In this document: positions 26,565 to 37,179 of the stretch, piece after piece | Position numbering within the stretch: the stretch's first letter is position 1 | Layout of the letters: every line of letters begins with the position of its first letter | Assembly: GCF_018130165.1 (NCBI RefSeq) | Contig: NZ_JAFCLZ010000002.1 | Coordinates: 417,686-481,685 of the forward strand | Origin: Bradyrhizobium sp. JYMT SZCCT0180 | GTDB taxonomy: Bacteria > Pseudomonadota > Alphaproteobacteria > Rhizobiales > Xanthobacteraceae | DNA: 64,000 bases | Direction of reading: 5' to 3' | Program-made: the position numbers and the translations under genes | Notes under the pieces: generated by a model | Databases searched by the model: none | What the model was told of the DNA's origin: nothing | Seen by the model: only the letters and a program-made list of their open reading frames with translations

Positions 26565-27065
26565 TCAGTCCCCGGCGCGGTAATGTCCGGACTTGCCGCC
26601 CTTTTTCTCGGCCAGGTGAATGCCTTCGATCCGCACACCGCGCTCGACGGCCTTGATCATGTCGTAGATCGTCAGGCACGCGACCGACACCGCCGTCAGC
26701 GCTTCCATTTCGACGCCGGTCGGCCCGGTGACCTTCACGGTGGCGCGGACGACGCAGCCGGGCAATTTCTTGTCGGGCGTGATGTCGAGCGTGACCTTCG
26801 ACAGCGCCAGCGGATGGCAGAGCGGGATCAAATCCGACGTGCGCTTGGCGGCCATGATGCCGGCAATGCGGGCGGTGCCCAGCACGTCGCCCTTTTTGGC
26901 GTTACCGGAGACGATCAGTTCGAGCGTCGCCTTGCTCATGATCACGCGGCCTTCGGCCACGGCTACCCGTTCGGTGGCGGGTTTGGCCGACACGTCGACC
27001 ATCCGCGCTTCGCCCGATGCATCGATGTGGGTGAGGGCGCCGTCTTTGGAAGCCTTCCGCGCCAT
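26565..27065 (-). CDS. moaC: cyclic pyranopterin monophosphate synthase
   Basis: 166 residues, full length. MoaC converts the MoaA product into cyclic pyranopterin monophosphate, the first stable intermediate of molybdenum cofactor. Signatures include [18 protein letters not shown] near the start, [15 protein letters not shown], and [20 protein letters not shown] followed by [12 protein letters not shown]. The catalytic Lys/Asp region is intact. The gene starts 3 bases after the trpC stop, so it is co-transcribed with trpD-trpC, as in many Rhizobiales. moeA, which often follows moaC, is not the next gene here. Confidence 0.96.
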   Translation of the reverse strand: MARKASKDGALTHIDASGEARMVDVSAKPATERVAVAEGRVIMSKATLELIVSGNAKKGDVLGTARIAGIMAAKRTSDLIPLCHPLALSKVTLDITPDKKLPGCVVRATVKVTGPTGVEMEALTAVSVACLTIYDMIKAVERGVRIEGIHLAEKKGGKSGHYRAGD

Positions 27066-27068
27066 CGC

Positions 27069-27890
27069 CTAGCGCGTCCCCGTGGCGCGCGGCACGTCGG
27101 TACGGGCCAGCAACGTCCGCGTGGCCGCAGTGACGTCGGCCTGGCGCATCAGGCTTTCGCCGACCAGGAAGGTCGCCATGCCGACGCGCGCGAGGCGCGC
27201 AAGATCTGCCGGCGTAAAGATGCCGCTTTCACCGACCATCAGGCGATCCCCGGGGATCAGCGGCGCGAGCGCCTCGCTGGTCACCAGCGTGGTCTCGAAG
27301 GTGCGCAAATTGCGGTTATTGACGCCGATCATCGGCGAGCGAAGCTTTAGCGCGCGATCGAGCTCGGCGCGGTCATGGATCTCGATCAGCACGTCCATGC
27401 CGTGGGCGATGGCGGCATCTTCCAGATCTCTGGCCGTGCCGTCATCGAGTGCGGCCATGATGATCAGGATGCAATCGGCGCCATGGGCGCGGGCCTCGAC
27501 CACCTGATAGGTGTCGAACAGGAAATCCTTGCGCAGCACCGGCAGATTGGTCGCTGCGCGTGCCGCGACCATGAAATCGAGGTGGCCCTGGAACGACGGC
27601 GTATCGGTCAGGATCGACAGGCACGCCGCACCGCCGGCTTCATAGGCTTTTGCCAATGCCGGCGGATCGAAATCGGCGCGGATCAGCCCCTTGGAGGGCG
27701 ACGCCTTTTTCACCTCCGCGATCAGCGCATAGTTACCGCGACCGAGCTTTTCACGGATCGCGCGCAAAAAGCCGCGCGGCGGCGGCGCGGTTTTGGCCAG
27801 TGCTTCAAGGTTTGCCAGCGGATGCGTCCGCTTGGCGGCGGCGATCTCCTCGCGCTTGTAAGTCTCGATCTTGCTCAGGATGTCGGACAT
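27069..27890 (-). CDS. trpC: indole-3-glycerol-phosphate synthase
   Basis: 273 residues from the ATG at 27890 ([20 protein letters not shown]); a longer open frame upstream overlaps trpD on a shadow reading and is not used. It catalyses ring closure of carboxyphenylaminodeoxyribulose phosphate to indoleglycerol phosphate in tryptophan synthesis. Family motifs are present: [53 protein letters not shown] and [12 protein letters not shown]. It is a single-function enzyme, with no TrpF fusion. It lies 17 bases after trpD and ahead of moaC. Confidence 0.97.
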   Translation of the reverse strand: MSDILSKIETYKREEIAAAKRTHPLANLEALAKTAPPPRGFLRAIREKLGRGNYALIAEVKKASPSKGLIRADFDPPALAKAYEAGGAACLSILTDTPSFQGHLDFMVAARAATNLPVLRKDFLFDTYQVVEARAHGADCILIIMAALDDGTARDLEDAAIAHGMDVLIEIHDRAELDRALKLRSPMIGVNNRNLRTFETTLVTSEALAPLIPGDRLMVGESGIFTPADLARLARVGMATFLVGESLMRQADVTAATRTLLARTDVPRATGTR

Positions 27891-27907
27891 GTCAGGCGCT
27901 CCCGCGG

Positions 27908-28921
27908 TCAGCCGTTGGACACCGCGATCAAATGCTTGAGTTTTGCAGCGGCGGCACCGCCGTCGAGCGACTTGGTGCCCAGCGCGACGCCTTCCTTCAG
28001 ATCCCTGGCGCGGCCGGCGACGATCAGCGCCGCCGCGGCGTTCAGGAGAGCGACGTCGCGATACGCGCTCGGCTTGCCGCTCAGCACGCCTTGCAGCGCC
28101 ACCGCGTTGGCGTCGGCATCGCCGCCCTTCAACGCTTCGCCACCGACGCGGGCGAGGCCGGCCTCTTCCGGCGTCACCTCGAAGGTGCGGACATTGCCGT
28201 TCTCGAGGCTTGCAACAAAACTCGGGCCGGTGAGGGTGATTTCGTCGAGACCGTCGGAGCCGTGCACCACCCAGACCGACTCGGAGCCGAGGTTCTTCAG
28301 CACCTGCGCCAGCGGCAGCACCCAGTGCCTCGAGAATACGCCGACCATTTGCCGCTTGACGCCGGCCGGGTTGGACAGCGGTCCGAGCAGGTTGAAGATC
28401 GTGCGTGTGGCGAGTTCGACCCGGGTCGGGCCGACGTTCTTCATGGCCGGATGGTGCGCGGGCGCGAACATGAATCCGATGCCGGCTTCGCGCACGCAAC
28501 GGCCGACCTGGTCGGGCGAAAGATCGATCCTGACCCCGAGCGAGGCCAATACGTCGGCCGCCCCCGAGCGCGAAGACAGCGCGCGGTTGCCGTGCTTGGC
28601 GACAGGCACGCCGGCGCCCGCGACGATGAAGGAGGCGCAGGTCGACACGTTCACCGACCCGGAACCGTCGCCGCCGGTGCCGACCACGTCGACGGCCTCC
28701 GCCGGCGCCTTGACCCGCAGCATCTTGCCGCGCATCGCCGACACCGCGCCGGTGATCTCGTCGACCGTCTCGCCGCGTACCCGCAGCGCCATCAATAGTC
28801 CGCCCATCTGCGAGGGCGTGGCCTCGCCGGACATCATGCTGTCGAAGGCGGAGGCGGCCTCCTCACGCGACAGCGTCGCACCGGTGGCGACTTTTCCGAT
28901 GATAGATTTGAGGTCGTCCAT
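27908..28921 (-). CDS. trpD: anthranilate phosphoribosyltransferase
   Basis: 337 residues. It transfers phosphoribose from PRPP to anthranilate, the second step of tryptophan synthesis. The PRPP-binding glycine motif [16 protein letters not shown] and the anthranilate region [17 protein letters not shown] are intact. [20 protein letters not shown] and [11 protein letters not shown] are also typical. There is no trpG beside it; in Bradyrhizobium trpE and trpG are usually fused elsewhere. It is first in trpD-trpC-moaC, with a short palindromic element and the ppiD gene upstream on the same strand. Confidence 0.97.
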   Translation of the reverse strand: MDDLKSIIGKVATGATLSREEAASAFDSMMSGEATPSQMGGLLMALRVRGETVDEITGAVSAMRGKMLRVKAPAEAVDVVGTGGDGSGSVNVSTCASFIVAGAGVPVAKHGNRALSSRSGAADVLASLGVRIDLSPDQVGRCVREAGIGFMFAPAHHPAMKNVGPTRVELATRTIFNLLGPLSNPAGVKRQMVGVFSRHWVLPLAQVLKNLGSESVWVVHGSDGLDEITLTGPSFVASLENGNVRTFEVTPEEAGLARVGGEALKGGDADANAVALQGVLSGKPSAYRDVALLNAAAALIVAGRARDLKEGVALGTKSLDGGAAAAKLKHLIAVSNG

Positions 28922-28954
28922 CGCGTTGCTTTCAGGATTGGGACGTCTTTATCC

Positions 28955-29026
28955 CTTGAACATGACCTTCGAGCAAACGCTACGCGTTTGTCGAGGGAAA
29001 ACCGGTGCCCACGTCCCGGATCATGC
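28955..29026. repeat. short dispersed palindromic element
   Basis: The segment between ppiD and trpD contains CGAGCAAACGCTACGCGTTTG, which folds on itself (CAAACGC/GCGTTTG). The flanks, with ggaaaaccggtgcccac and cggatcatgctc, I recognise as a recurrent Bradyrhizobium intergenic element. A related core, GCAAACGCTGCGCGTTTGTC, occurs at 47590-47609. Confidence 0.5.
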
Positions 29027-30925
29027 TCAGTTGCTGTTCGCGCCCGTCACCTGTGCGAAGGCCGCCTGATTGATTGTCGTGCCGATCTCTGACTCGATCT
29101 TCGTGACGTACTGCGCGACCTGTTCGTCGGTGAGGCCCCGCAGCAGCGTCTCCTTCATTTTCTTGATCTCGTCGGCAGCGACGTTGACCGAGGGCATGCT
29201 GACATCGGTGACGCGGTACACGATCCACTCGCTGCCACCCGCGCCGGCGGTTTGTCCGACGCCATCCTTGGCGGTGCGAAACGCCGCGGTGATGAGGCTC
29301 GAGGGCACGCCGGATGGAGCGGCGTCGCGCCGGAAGCCGGTTGCGGTTTCGACCTTCGAGCCGATCGACGCGGCTTCTTCGGCCAAGGTGGCGCCACGCT
29401 CGAGCTTGCCGACCATCTCGGTCGCCTTCGCCCGCAGCTTGCTCGAGATCTGGTCTTCGCGCCATTTGGCTTCGACCTGGGCGCGGACCTCGTCGAGAGT
29501 GCGTTCACGCGACGGCGTAATGCCGAGAACGTCGTACCAGACATAACCGCCGGCAAACTGGATCGGATCGTTGTCGACGCCGACATTGCTTGCGAAGGCT
29601 TGCGAGACCACTTCGAGACCGCGCGGAATATTGCCGACCGGCCGGCCGTCAGGGCCGCGGCCGGAGCGGTCGACGGCCTCGATGGTGACTGCCGTCAGTC
29701 CGAGCTTCTGGGCGGCTTCGACCACGCTGGCGCCGCCGCCACGCTCGTCTTCCATCTTGTTGTGGAGTTCGGCGACCTTGCTGCGCGCCCGCTCGGTCGC
29801 AATTTCCTTTTTTATCTGCGCCGCGACGCTTTCATAGGAAGGCGTCGTAGCCGGTTCGATCTTGCCGACCTTGACCAGCGCCACGACGAACTGGCCTTTT
29901 ATCGGCTGGCTCACCTCGCCGGAGGGCAGCGCGAACGCCGCGTCGGCGATGGCCGGATCGATGATGGCGGATTTTGCCGTCATGCCGAGGTCAACGAGAT
30001 TGGCGTTGTGTTCCTTGGCGACGTCGTCGAATGACATTCCGGATGTGATGCGGCTGCGCGCGGTGAGGGCTTCCTCGGCGTTTTGAAACACCATCTGCTG
30101 CACTTCGCGCTTCTCGGGCGTACCGATCCGGTTACGGCTCTGCTCGAATACTTTCTTCGCATCCTCGTCGGAGACTTCGGACCATTTGCCGAGTTCCTCG
30201 GGGCTGACCACGATGAACGACAGTTTGCGAAATTCGGGTGCGCGGAACTGGGTCTTGTGGTCTTCGAAATAGGCGGCGAGCGTCTCGGGCGAGGGCGTGT
30301 CGATGGTGCCCGCCTGCGCGGCGTCGAGTTTGATGTAGTCGACCGAGCGCTGCTCGTTCTGGTACCGGGTCAAGGCATCGATCATGAGCTTCGGCGGCTC
30401 GAGCCCGGCGGTGACGGTGTCCGCGATCTGGCGCCGCAAGCCCAGGCGTCGCCGCTCGGCGAGGTAGCGCTGCTCGGTGTACCCGTACTGGCGGATCGTG
30501 GCCTGGAAGCGCGCCGGATCGAAATTGCCGCCGATTCCCTTGAACGCGGGATCGTTGTAGATGATCCGCATGGCCTCGGCATCCGACTGTGCAAGGCCCA
30601 TGCGCCGCGCCTCCTCGTCGAGGGCGGCTTCCGCGATGGTCTGCTGCAGCACCTGACGATCAAGCCCAAATAAACGGGCCTGCTCCTGGGTCAGCGGACG
30701 GCCGAACTGACGACCGAATGCCTGGAGCTTGTCAGTGTAGATCTGGCGGAATTGCTCGGTCGAGATTTCGGTCTTGCCGATCTTGGCCAGCGTCGACTGC
30801 CCAAAGCCCTTGAAGATGTCGGCGATACCCCAGACAGCAAAGCTGAGAATCAGCACGCCCATCACGACGCTCATGACGGCCTTGCCGAGCCAGTTTGATG
30901 AGGCTTTGCGTATTCCTCGAAGCAT
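29027..30925 (-). CDS. ppiD: PpiD-like peptidylprolyl isomerase / periplasmic chaperone
   Basis: 632 residues from the ATG at 30925 (MLRGIRKASSNWLGKAVMSV); open sequence further upstream reads as non-coding. One membrane anchor (about 17-34, VVMGVLILSFAVWGIADIF) is followed by a SurA-N-like helical region (QFGRPLTQEQARLFGLDRQV) and a parvulin-type domain (about 230-360, RNRIGTPEKREVQQMVFQNA, ALPSGEVSQPIKGQFVVALV). A second, weaker rotamase-like part follows. It should sit in the inner membrane facing the periplasm and help exported proteins fold near the Sec translocon. In Rhizobiales this gene commonly lies between tpiA and trp genes, as here. Confidence 0.92.
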   Translation of the reverse strand: MLRGIRKASSNWLGKAVMSVVMGVLILSFAVWGIADIFKGFGQSTLAKIGKTEISTEQFRQIYTDKLQAFGRQFGRPLTQEQARLFGLDRQVLQQTIAEAALDEEARRMGLAQSDAEAMRIIYNDPAFKGIGGNFDPARFQATIRQYGYTEQRYLAERRRLGLRRQIADTVTAGLEPPKLMIDALTRYQNEQRSVDYIKLDAAQAGTIDTPSPETLAAYFEDHKTQFRAPEFRKLSFIVVSPEELGKWSEVSDEDAKKVFEQSRNRIGTPEKREVQQMVFQNAEEALTARSRITSGMSFDDVAKEHNANLVDLGMTAKSAIIDPAIADAAFALPSGEVSQPIKGQFVVALVKVGKIEPATTPSYESVAAQIKKEIATERARSKVAELHNKMEDERGGGASVVEAAQKLGLTAVTIEAVDRSGRGPDGRPVGNIPRGLEVVSQAFASNVGVDNDPIQFAGGYVWYDVLGITPSRERTLDEVRAQVEAKWREDQISSKLRAKATEMVGKLERGATLAEEAASIGSKVETATGFRRDAAPSGVPSSLITAAFRTAKDGVGQTAGAGGSEWIVYRVTDVSMPSVNVAADEIKKMKETLLRGLTDEQVAQYVTKIESEIGTTINQAAFAQVTGANSN

Positions 30926-31171
30926 GGGTCCAACTTGTTTTGTAGGAGGGGAACCGGGTGATACCCAAGGCGGTTTCCGATTGGAATACCGCAACAGGGC
31001 GTCTACCCGAGTTGATATCGCATCATAAAGTGGCAGTCGCCCCGTCGCAACTCCGCCAGCGCGGGCCAATTGAAGCGGTTAACGGCTCAGAGGCCACTTT
31101 GAAGCGGCATCTGGAACTGGTCGCGCGCCTCTGCTAGCGGATGAGGACCCCATATACGAGAGAAAATCGAC

Positions 31172-31924
31172 ATGCCCGACGCCATTCGGCCCCTGATCGC
31201 CGGCAACTGGAAAATGAACGGCCTCAAGTCCTCCCTGGCCGAATTTGAAGCGATGCGCGAAGGTGCCGCAGCCGTGGCCGCCAAGGCTGACCTGCTGGTC
31301 TGCCCGCCGGCCTCCTTGATCGCCACCCTGGCGGACAAGGCGAAGGGCTCAAAGCTCGCCGTCGGTGCCCAGGATTGCCACCCGAAGGCCTCGGGTGCCC
31401 ATACCGGCGACCTTTCGGCTGAAATGCTGGCCGATGCCGGCGCCAGCGCCATCATTGTCGGTCATTCCGAGCGCCGCGCCGACCATGGCGAAACCGACGC
31501 CCTGGTCCGGCAGAAGGCTGAAGCCGCTTGGCGGGCCGGACTGACGGCCATCGTCTGCATCGGCGAAACCCAGGGCCAGCGCGACGCCGGGCAGACGCTG
31601 GAGGTCTGCGGTGGCCAGCTCAAAGGCTCGCTGCCGGACGGATCGACGTCAGCCAACCTGGTAGTGGCCTATGAGCCGGTCTGGGCGATCGGCACCGGGG
31701 TGACCCCGACGGCAAGAGATGTCGAGCAAGTTCATGCGTTTATCCGGGGTGTTCTCACCGACCGATTTAAGGCCGAGGGCGGCAAGGTCCGGATTCTCTA
31801 TGGCGGTTCGGTCAAGCCATCCAATGCGGCCGAGCTGATGGCGGTCGCCAACGTCAACGGCGCGCTGGTCGGCGGCGCCAGCCTGAAGGCGGTGGACTTT
31901 TTGGCGATCGCAGCGGGATGCTAG
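31172..31924 (+). CDS. tpiA: triosephosphate isomerase
   Basis: 250 residues, full length. It interconverts dihydroxyacetone phosphate and glyceraldehyde-3-phosphate. All active-site elements are visible: Lys in AGNWKMNG (about 14), His in [12 protein letters not shown] (about 95), catalytic Glu in [12 protein letters not shown] (about 168) and the phosphate loop [15 protein letters not shown]. It is divergent from ppiD across 246 bases. Its stop overlaps by 4 bases the stop of the convergent GNAT gene. Confidence 0.98.
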   Translation: MPDAIRPLIAGNWKMNGLKSSLAEFEAMREGAAAVAAKADLLVCPPASLIATLADKAKGSKLAVGAQDCHPKASGAHTGDLSAEMLADAGASAIIVGHSERRADHGETDALVRQKAEAAWRAGLTAIVCIGETQGQRDAGQTLEVCGGQLKGSLPDGSTSANLVVAYEPVWAIGTGVTPTARDVEQVHAFIRGVLTDRFKAEGGKVRILYGGSVKPSNAAELMAVANVNGALVGGASLKAVDFLAIAAGC

Positions 31925-32460
31925 GCTGGCGTGGGGGCGTTGTTCTGCAGGCGCTTCCAGTAGAACATCGTGCCGGTCATGCCGCCGAGGGGTTTGTAGG
32001 CGTAGTCCGGAATGATCCCGGCCAACTTGAAGCCGACGCGCTCGTATAATCCGGACGCGCCTTCGTCGTCGGCGGTGTCGAGCACCAGCAGCCAGCGTCC
32101 GTGATCGATCGCCACGCGTTCGGCAGCGTACAGCAGCGCCTTCGCGACGCCGCGGCCGCGGTGGCTGACCCGCGTGATCATCTTGACGATTTCCGCCCGG
32201 TGCGGCTGGTTGAGCGCAAGGTCCAGCACCAGCGTTACCGTTCCGACCAGTTGGTCGCCGTCAAAGGCGCCCAGAATGATCCGTTCTCCGCGCGCCGCCG
32301 CAGCCAGCGACTTCTCCCAGAAGGCATTTGCGACTTCCTGATGCAGCGGATGCATGAAGCTGACCGAACCGCCATGGGCCACCGCCTCGATCAGTATCTC
32401 GCTGAGGCTCGCGCGGATATCGGGCGAAGGGCTCAAGGGTTTGATTTCGATATCAGGCAT
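31921..32460 (-). CDS. GNAT-family N-acetyltransferase
   Basis: 179 residues. The acetyl-CoA-binding signature is [20 protein letters not shown] (R/Q-x-x-G-x-G/A), preceded by the beta-4 strand [40 protein letters not shown] and a C-terminal [13 protein letters not shown] follow, as in small-molecule or antibiotic-type acetyltransferases. The substrate is unknown. It is last in a leftward operon with the XRE-cupin regulator and a 114-residue unknown protein (5-base gap upstream). Confidence 0.88.
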   Translation of the reverse strand: MPDIEIKPLSPSPDIRASLSEILIEAVAHGGSVSFMHPLHQEVANAFWEKSLAAAARGERIILGAFDGDQLVGTVTLVLDLALNQPHRAEIVKMITRVSHRGRGVAKALLYAAERVAIDHGRWLLVLDTADDEGASGLYERVGFKLAGIIPDYAYKPLGGMTGTMFYWKRLQNNAPTPA

Positions 32461-32465
32461 CTCGT

Positions 32466-32810
32466 TCAGCCTCGTTTCCTGGCCGCACGGGCCTGCTTGA
32501 TTTCTGCAATCCGCTCGACATCCTCGATCTGGAGATGTCGGCCGCGTTCGAGAATTTCCAACGTGTACTCTTCATAAGTGAGCCCGAGCCGTTCGGCCTT
32601 TTGAATGCGAAAGGCGACGATGCCGGGTGAGGGATTGTGCCACGCCCTGCGGTGCGCAGCCTTCCAGTAGAAATAATTTCCGATTCCTCCATCACCCCAT
32701 TCCGGCCGGTGCGCTTCGTCGAGGGGTGGGCCGCCATTGTGGCCGGCCGCGATTTCGCTGTCGGGGAGCGCCTGTTCGATCGCGGTGCTTTTGAGGGTGA
32801 CCTCCGACAT
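32466..32810 (-). CDS. conserved hypothetical protein in XRE-cupin/GNAT operon
   Basis: 114 residues from the ATG at 32810 (MSEVTLKSTAIEQALPDSE). The central part AAGHNGGPPLDEAHRPEWGD and NYFYWKAAHRRAWHNPSPGI are distinctive; AGHNGGPPL is a recurrent rhizobial motif in small uncharacterised proteins. The C-terminus is helical and basic (RIAEIKQARAARKRG). No enzymatic or DNA-binding domain is clear. The gene is 5 bases from both neighbours, so all three are translated together; a link with acetylation or stress is only contextual. Confidence 0.7.
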   Translation of the reverse strand: MSEVTLKSTAIEQALPDSEIAAGHNGGPPLDEAHRPEWGDGGIGNYFYWKAAHRRAWHNPSPGIVAFRIQKAERLGLTYEEYTLEILERGRHLQIEDVERIAEIKQARAARKRG

Positions 32811-32815
32811 CGTTG

Positions 32816-33382
32816 CTAGCTCCGGGCCAGCGCCACGACATAGGTGCAGGGTGCGGCGCTCTCGTTGGCGAAGGTCGTCTCCGCGGGGGGACCGAATCCG
32901 AGGCAATCGCCGGTGCCGAGGAGATACCGTTCGCCGGCCTCGATGATGACGAGTGCGCCGGCCTGTACCCAAACCACCTGACGGATATGGGCATAAGACG
33001 AAGCCGGCAGCGTCACGCGCTGTCGTGCCGGCAATTCGACCCTGATGACTTCGAGCGGATGATCGGGGCGATTGAATACCTGCGTGCGCAGGTAGCCGGT
33101 CTCGGGATCGCGCCAGACCGGCTGTTCGCTGGCACGCGAAAGGCGCTCGCCCTGGCCCTCGGCGCGCAACATCAGGCCGGCAAGCGTGAGGTCAAAGGCG
33201 CTTGCGAGGCGGACCAGCACCACCGCGGTTGGGCTGACTTCGGCACGCTCGATCTTGCTGATAGTGGCCTTTGAGACCCCCGATCGTTCGGCGAGATCGG
33301 CCAGCGACCAGCCGCGGCTGTCGCGCTCGAGACGCAGGCGCTGCGCCAGCCGCCTGCTCAAATCGTCCATAATAGTATCCAT
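32816..33382 (-). CDS. XRE-family regulator with C-terminal cupin domain
   Basis: 188 residues from the ATG at 33382, or 184 from the ATG at 33370, which has the better ribosome-binding site (GGA seven bases ahead). The N-terminal helix-turn-helix (about 8-65) reads LAQRLRLERDSRGWSLADLA, ERSGVSKATISKIERAEVSP and TLAGLM. A cupin (about 105-185) follows with HIRQVVWVQAGALVIIEAGE and LGTGDCLGFGPPAETTF. Such two-domain regulators sense a small ligand in the cupin and usually repress nearby metabolic genes. It heads the operon with the unknown protein and the GNAT enzyme, which it probably controls. Confidence 0.88.
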   Translation of the reverse strand: MDTIMDDLSRRLAQRLRLERDSRGWSLADLAERSGVSKATISKIERAEVSPTAVVLVRLASAFDLTLAGLMLRAEGQGERLSRASEQPVWRDPETGYLRTQVFNRPDHPLEVIRVELPARQRVTLPASSYAHIRQVVWVQAGALVIIEAGERYLLGTGDCLGFGPPAETTFANESAAPCTYVVALARS

Positions 33383-33393
33383 ACGTCTACTAT
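33372..33393. promoter_or_regulatory. inverted repeat at XRE-cupin start, candidate operator
   Basis: ATAGTA (33372-33377) and TACTAT (33388-33393) are perfect inverted arms around a 10-base spacer. The element overlaps the two possible start codons of the XRE-cupin gene, so binding by its own product would shut off expression. The short arms make this a modest candidate. Confidence 0.35.
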
Positions 33394-33607
33394 AAGGGAA
33401 GCGGGCCGCCGTTCGCAAGCTGGAAATGTCGCAACTTCGTGTTGCTTCGCAGCTTGTTGGAAAGCCTGCGGCAATTATCTCCGGGGCAGCGGTTGGGGGT
33501 GACAATGCCCCGTCCGATCGTGTAACACCGCGCAACTTCAGGAAAACCCGCAAGCTCAATAGTGCAGCCGAAGCCCGGCGCTCATCGCTTGTGACGGAAG
33601 GTTAGAA

Positions 33608-33991
33608 ATGCAGGCCGTCGTTATTGTCGTTCACCTCATGATCGTCGCCGTGCTGATCGGCGCGGTATTGCTGCAGAAATCCGAAGGCGGCGGCCTTGGC
33701 ATGGGCGGCGGCGCCGGCTTCATGTCGAGCCGTGGAACCTCCAATCTGTTGACGCGGATGACCGCGATTTTGGCGGCAGGCTTCTTTGTCACCAGCCTGT
33801 ATTTGGCCTGGTCCGCAGGCCTCGATCGCAAGCCCGCCTCGATTCTCACGGGCCCGGCGACGCCGTCCCAGCCCGGAGGGACCCCGATCGCGCCGCCGAC
33901 CAGCGGCGGCGTTCTCGATACGCTGAAGAAGGTCGACGAACAGCAGAGCCCGCCGGCGCCGTCGGGCCCGCAAGCACCGCGTTCGCAATAA
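33608..33991 (+). CDS. secG: preprotein translocase subunit SecG
   Basis: 127 residues. Two membrane helices (about 3-21 and 53-72) flank the conserved cytoplasmic loop LLQKSEGGGLGMGGGAGFMS and SSRGTSNLLTRMTAI. The proline-rich C-terminal extension (about 80-127) is usual in alphaproteobacteria. SecG is the non-essential third subunit of SecYEG and stimulates protein export. It precedes pyrG on the same strand, but a strong hairpin separates them. Confidence 0.95.
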   Translation: MQAVVIVVHLMIVAVLIGAVLLQKSEGGGLGMGGGAGFMSSRGTSNLLTRMTAILAAGFFVTSLYLAWSAGLDRKPASILTGPATPSQPGGTPIAPPTSGGVLDTLKKVDEQQSPPAPSGPQAPRSQ

Positions 33992-34003
33992 AGCAGGGTG
34001 GCT

Positions 34004-34031
34004 ATGCAGGACGGCGACTACCGTCCTGCAT
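34004..34031 (+). terminator. perfect 11-bp hairpin after secG
   Basis: ATGCAGGACGG (34004-34014), a six-base loop CGACTA and CCGTCCTGCAT (34021-34031) pair without mismatch. It lies 13 bases after the secG stop. No T-run follows, so it is either a weak terminator or a 3'-end stabilising structure. Confidence 0.6.
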
Positions 34032-34145
34032 CAGAACTTCCCATCAATGCTCTGAAATCGCTTTAATTTTCACGTCACCCACAGCTCGGCAAAATGTTCG
34101 CTCTGGCGAGCGATTCGTTTTGGCGAATCGGAGCAGTGGCCTTAA

Positions 34146-35789
<1,644 letters not shown>

Positions 35790-35876
35790 TGGCCGCCAGC
35801 CTTTGACGAACGCGCCAATTGTTGCGACAAACCGCTTCCGTTACCTGCAAGAACAACAATCAGGGGAGTGAAGCCG

Positions 35877-36203
35877 ATGATTATGGAAATGCGTGTCTAT
35901 CGCTGTTTGCCGGGCCGTCTGCCGGCGCTGATGAAGCGCTTCGATACGCTGACGCTGAAATTGTGGGACAAGCACGGGATCAAGCAGGCCGGTTTCTACA
36001 CCACGCTGATCGGCACCTCCAACCAGGAACTGACCTATTTCGTCGCCTGGGACTCGCTCGCCGACCGTGAAAAGAAATGGACGGCATTTCAGTCCGATCC
36101 CGATTGGATCGCCGGCCGCGCCAAGAGCGAAGAGGACGGCCAGATCATCGACAACATCGTCAGCCAGTTGCTGGTGCCGACGGCGTTCTCGTCGGTGAAG
36201 TAA
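35877..36203 (+). CDS. NIPSNAP family protein
   Basis: 108 residues from the ATG at 35877, which has AGGGGAG at an eight-base gap; a GTG at 35868 overlaps that site and is unlikely. The pattern MEMRVYRCLPGRLPALMKRF, LKLWDKHGIKQAGFY and TYFVAWDSLADREKKWTAFQ is typical of the ferredoxin-like NIPSNAP fold (a dimeric alpha/beta barrel). The biochemical role is unknown in bacteria. Its place between pyrG and kdsA is conserved in Bradyrhizobium as far as I recall. Confidence 0.85.
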   Translation: MIMEMRVYRCLPGRLPALMKRFDTLTLKLWDKHGIKQAGFYTTLIGTSNQELTYFVAWDSLADREKKWTAFQSDPDWIAGRAKSEEDGQIIDNIVSQLLVPTAFSSVK

Positions 36204-36212
36204 CCTTGCGTG

Positions 36213-36275
36213 CAACCCTGATATTCCGGGGTTAAACAGGGTTGATCCTGATGGCGCGGACCGGCATGGTCCGCG
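36213..36275 (+). terminator. two hairpins between NIPSNAP and kdsA
   Basis: CAACCCTG (36213-36220) pairs with CAGGGTTG (36237-36244). Next, CGCGGACC (36255-36262) pairs with GGTCCGCG (36268-36275) around GGCAT. Neither is followed by a T-run. They may terminate the pyrG-side transcript or structure the kdsA leader; kdsA starts 16 bases later. Confidence 0.4.
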
Positions 36276-36290
36276 TCAGGCAAGAAGGAA

Positions 36291-37163
36291 ATGCCCTTGA
36301 ACGCGAACATTTCTGCTGCGCACATTGTGACGGTAGGCCCGGTCAAATTCGGCAATGCTTTGCCGATTTCGATCATCGCCGGGCCATGCCAGCTCGAAAG
36401 CCGCAGCCATGCCCTTGAAGTGGCGAGCGCGCTGAAAGAGATCGCAGGGCGCCTCGGAATCGGGCTCGTCTACAAGACGTCGTTCGACAAGGCCAACCGC
36501 ACCAGCGTCTCCGCTGCGAGAGGCATTGGCCTTGCGCAAGCTTTGCCGATCTTCGCCGAGATACGCGCTTCGATCGGACTGCCCGTGCTCACCGACGTGC
36601 ACGAGTCCGCGCAATGCGCGGAGGTGGCGCAGGCGGTGGACGTGCTGCAGATCCCAGCTTACCTGTGCCGGCAGACTGATCTGCTGCTGGCGGCGGCCGC
36701 GACCGGCAAGGTTGTCAACGTCAAGAAGGGGCAATTCCTGGCGCCGGGGGACATGGCGAACGTCGTCAGCAAGATCACTGCCGGCGGCAATCCGAACGTG
36801 CTGGTCACCGAGCGCGGCGCTTCCTTTGGTTACAATACGCTGGTCTCGGATATGCGCGCGCTGCCGATCATGGCGCGCACCACCGGCGCGCCCGTGATTT
36901 TCGACGCTACCCATTCGGTGCAGCAGCCGGGCGGGCAGGGCGCCTCGTCGGGCGGCGAGCGCGAATTCGTGCCGGTGCTGGCCCGCGCGGCGGTCGCGGC
37001 CGGGGTGGCCGGCGTGTTCATCGAAACCCACCCCGATCCTGATAATGCACCGTGCGACGGACCCAACATGGTGCCGCTGCGCGAGTTCGAAGCCCTGGTG
37101 AAGACCCTGATGGGGTTCGATGCGCTCGCCAAAAGCCTAACTGCCAACAGCACGGCGCGCTGA
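36291..37163 (+). CDS. kdsA: 2-dehydro-3-deoxyphosphooctonate aldolase (KDO-8-P synthase)
   Basis: 290 residues. It condenses phosphoenolpyruvate with arabinose-5-phosphate to make KDO-8-phosphate for lipopolysaccharide inner core. Signatures are [73 protein letters not shown] and [12 protein letters not shown]. The final [20 protein letters not shown] holds conserved active-site residues. The ATG at 36291 lies almost on top of AAGGA; a TTG at 36297 has better spacing and may be the true start. Confidence 0.97.
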   Translation: MPLNANISAAHIVTVGPVKFGNALPISIIAGPCQLESRSHALEVASALKEIAGRLGIGLVYKTSFDKANRTSVSAARGIGLAQALPIFAEIRASIGLPVLTDVHESAQCAEVAQAVDVLQIPAYLCRQTDLLLAAAATGKVVNVKKGQFLAPGDMANVVSKITAGGNPNVLVTERGASFGYNTLVSDMRALPIMARTTGAPVIFDATHSVQQPGGQGASSGGEREFVPVLARAAVAAGVAGVFIETHPDPDNAPCDGPNMVPLREFEALVKTLMGFDALAKSLTANSTAR

Positions 37164-37179
37164 TGGCGCGGGCCATGCA

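Noticed and set aside
27375..29069. 564-codon plus-strand frame over trpC and trpD
   Set aside because: Antisense shadow of two unambiguous enzymes.
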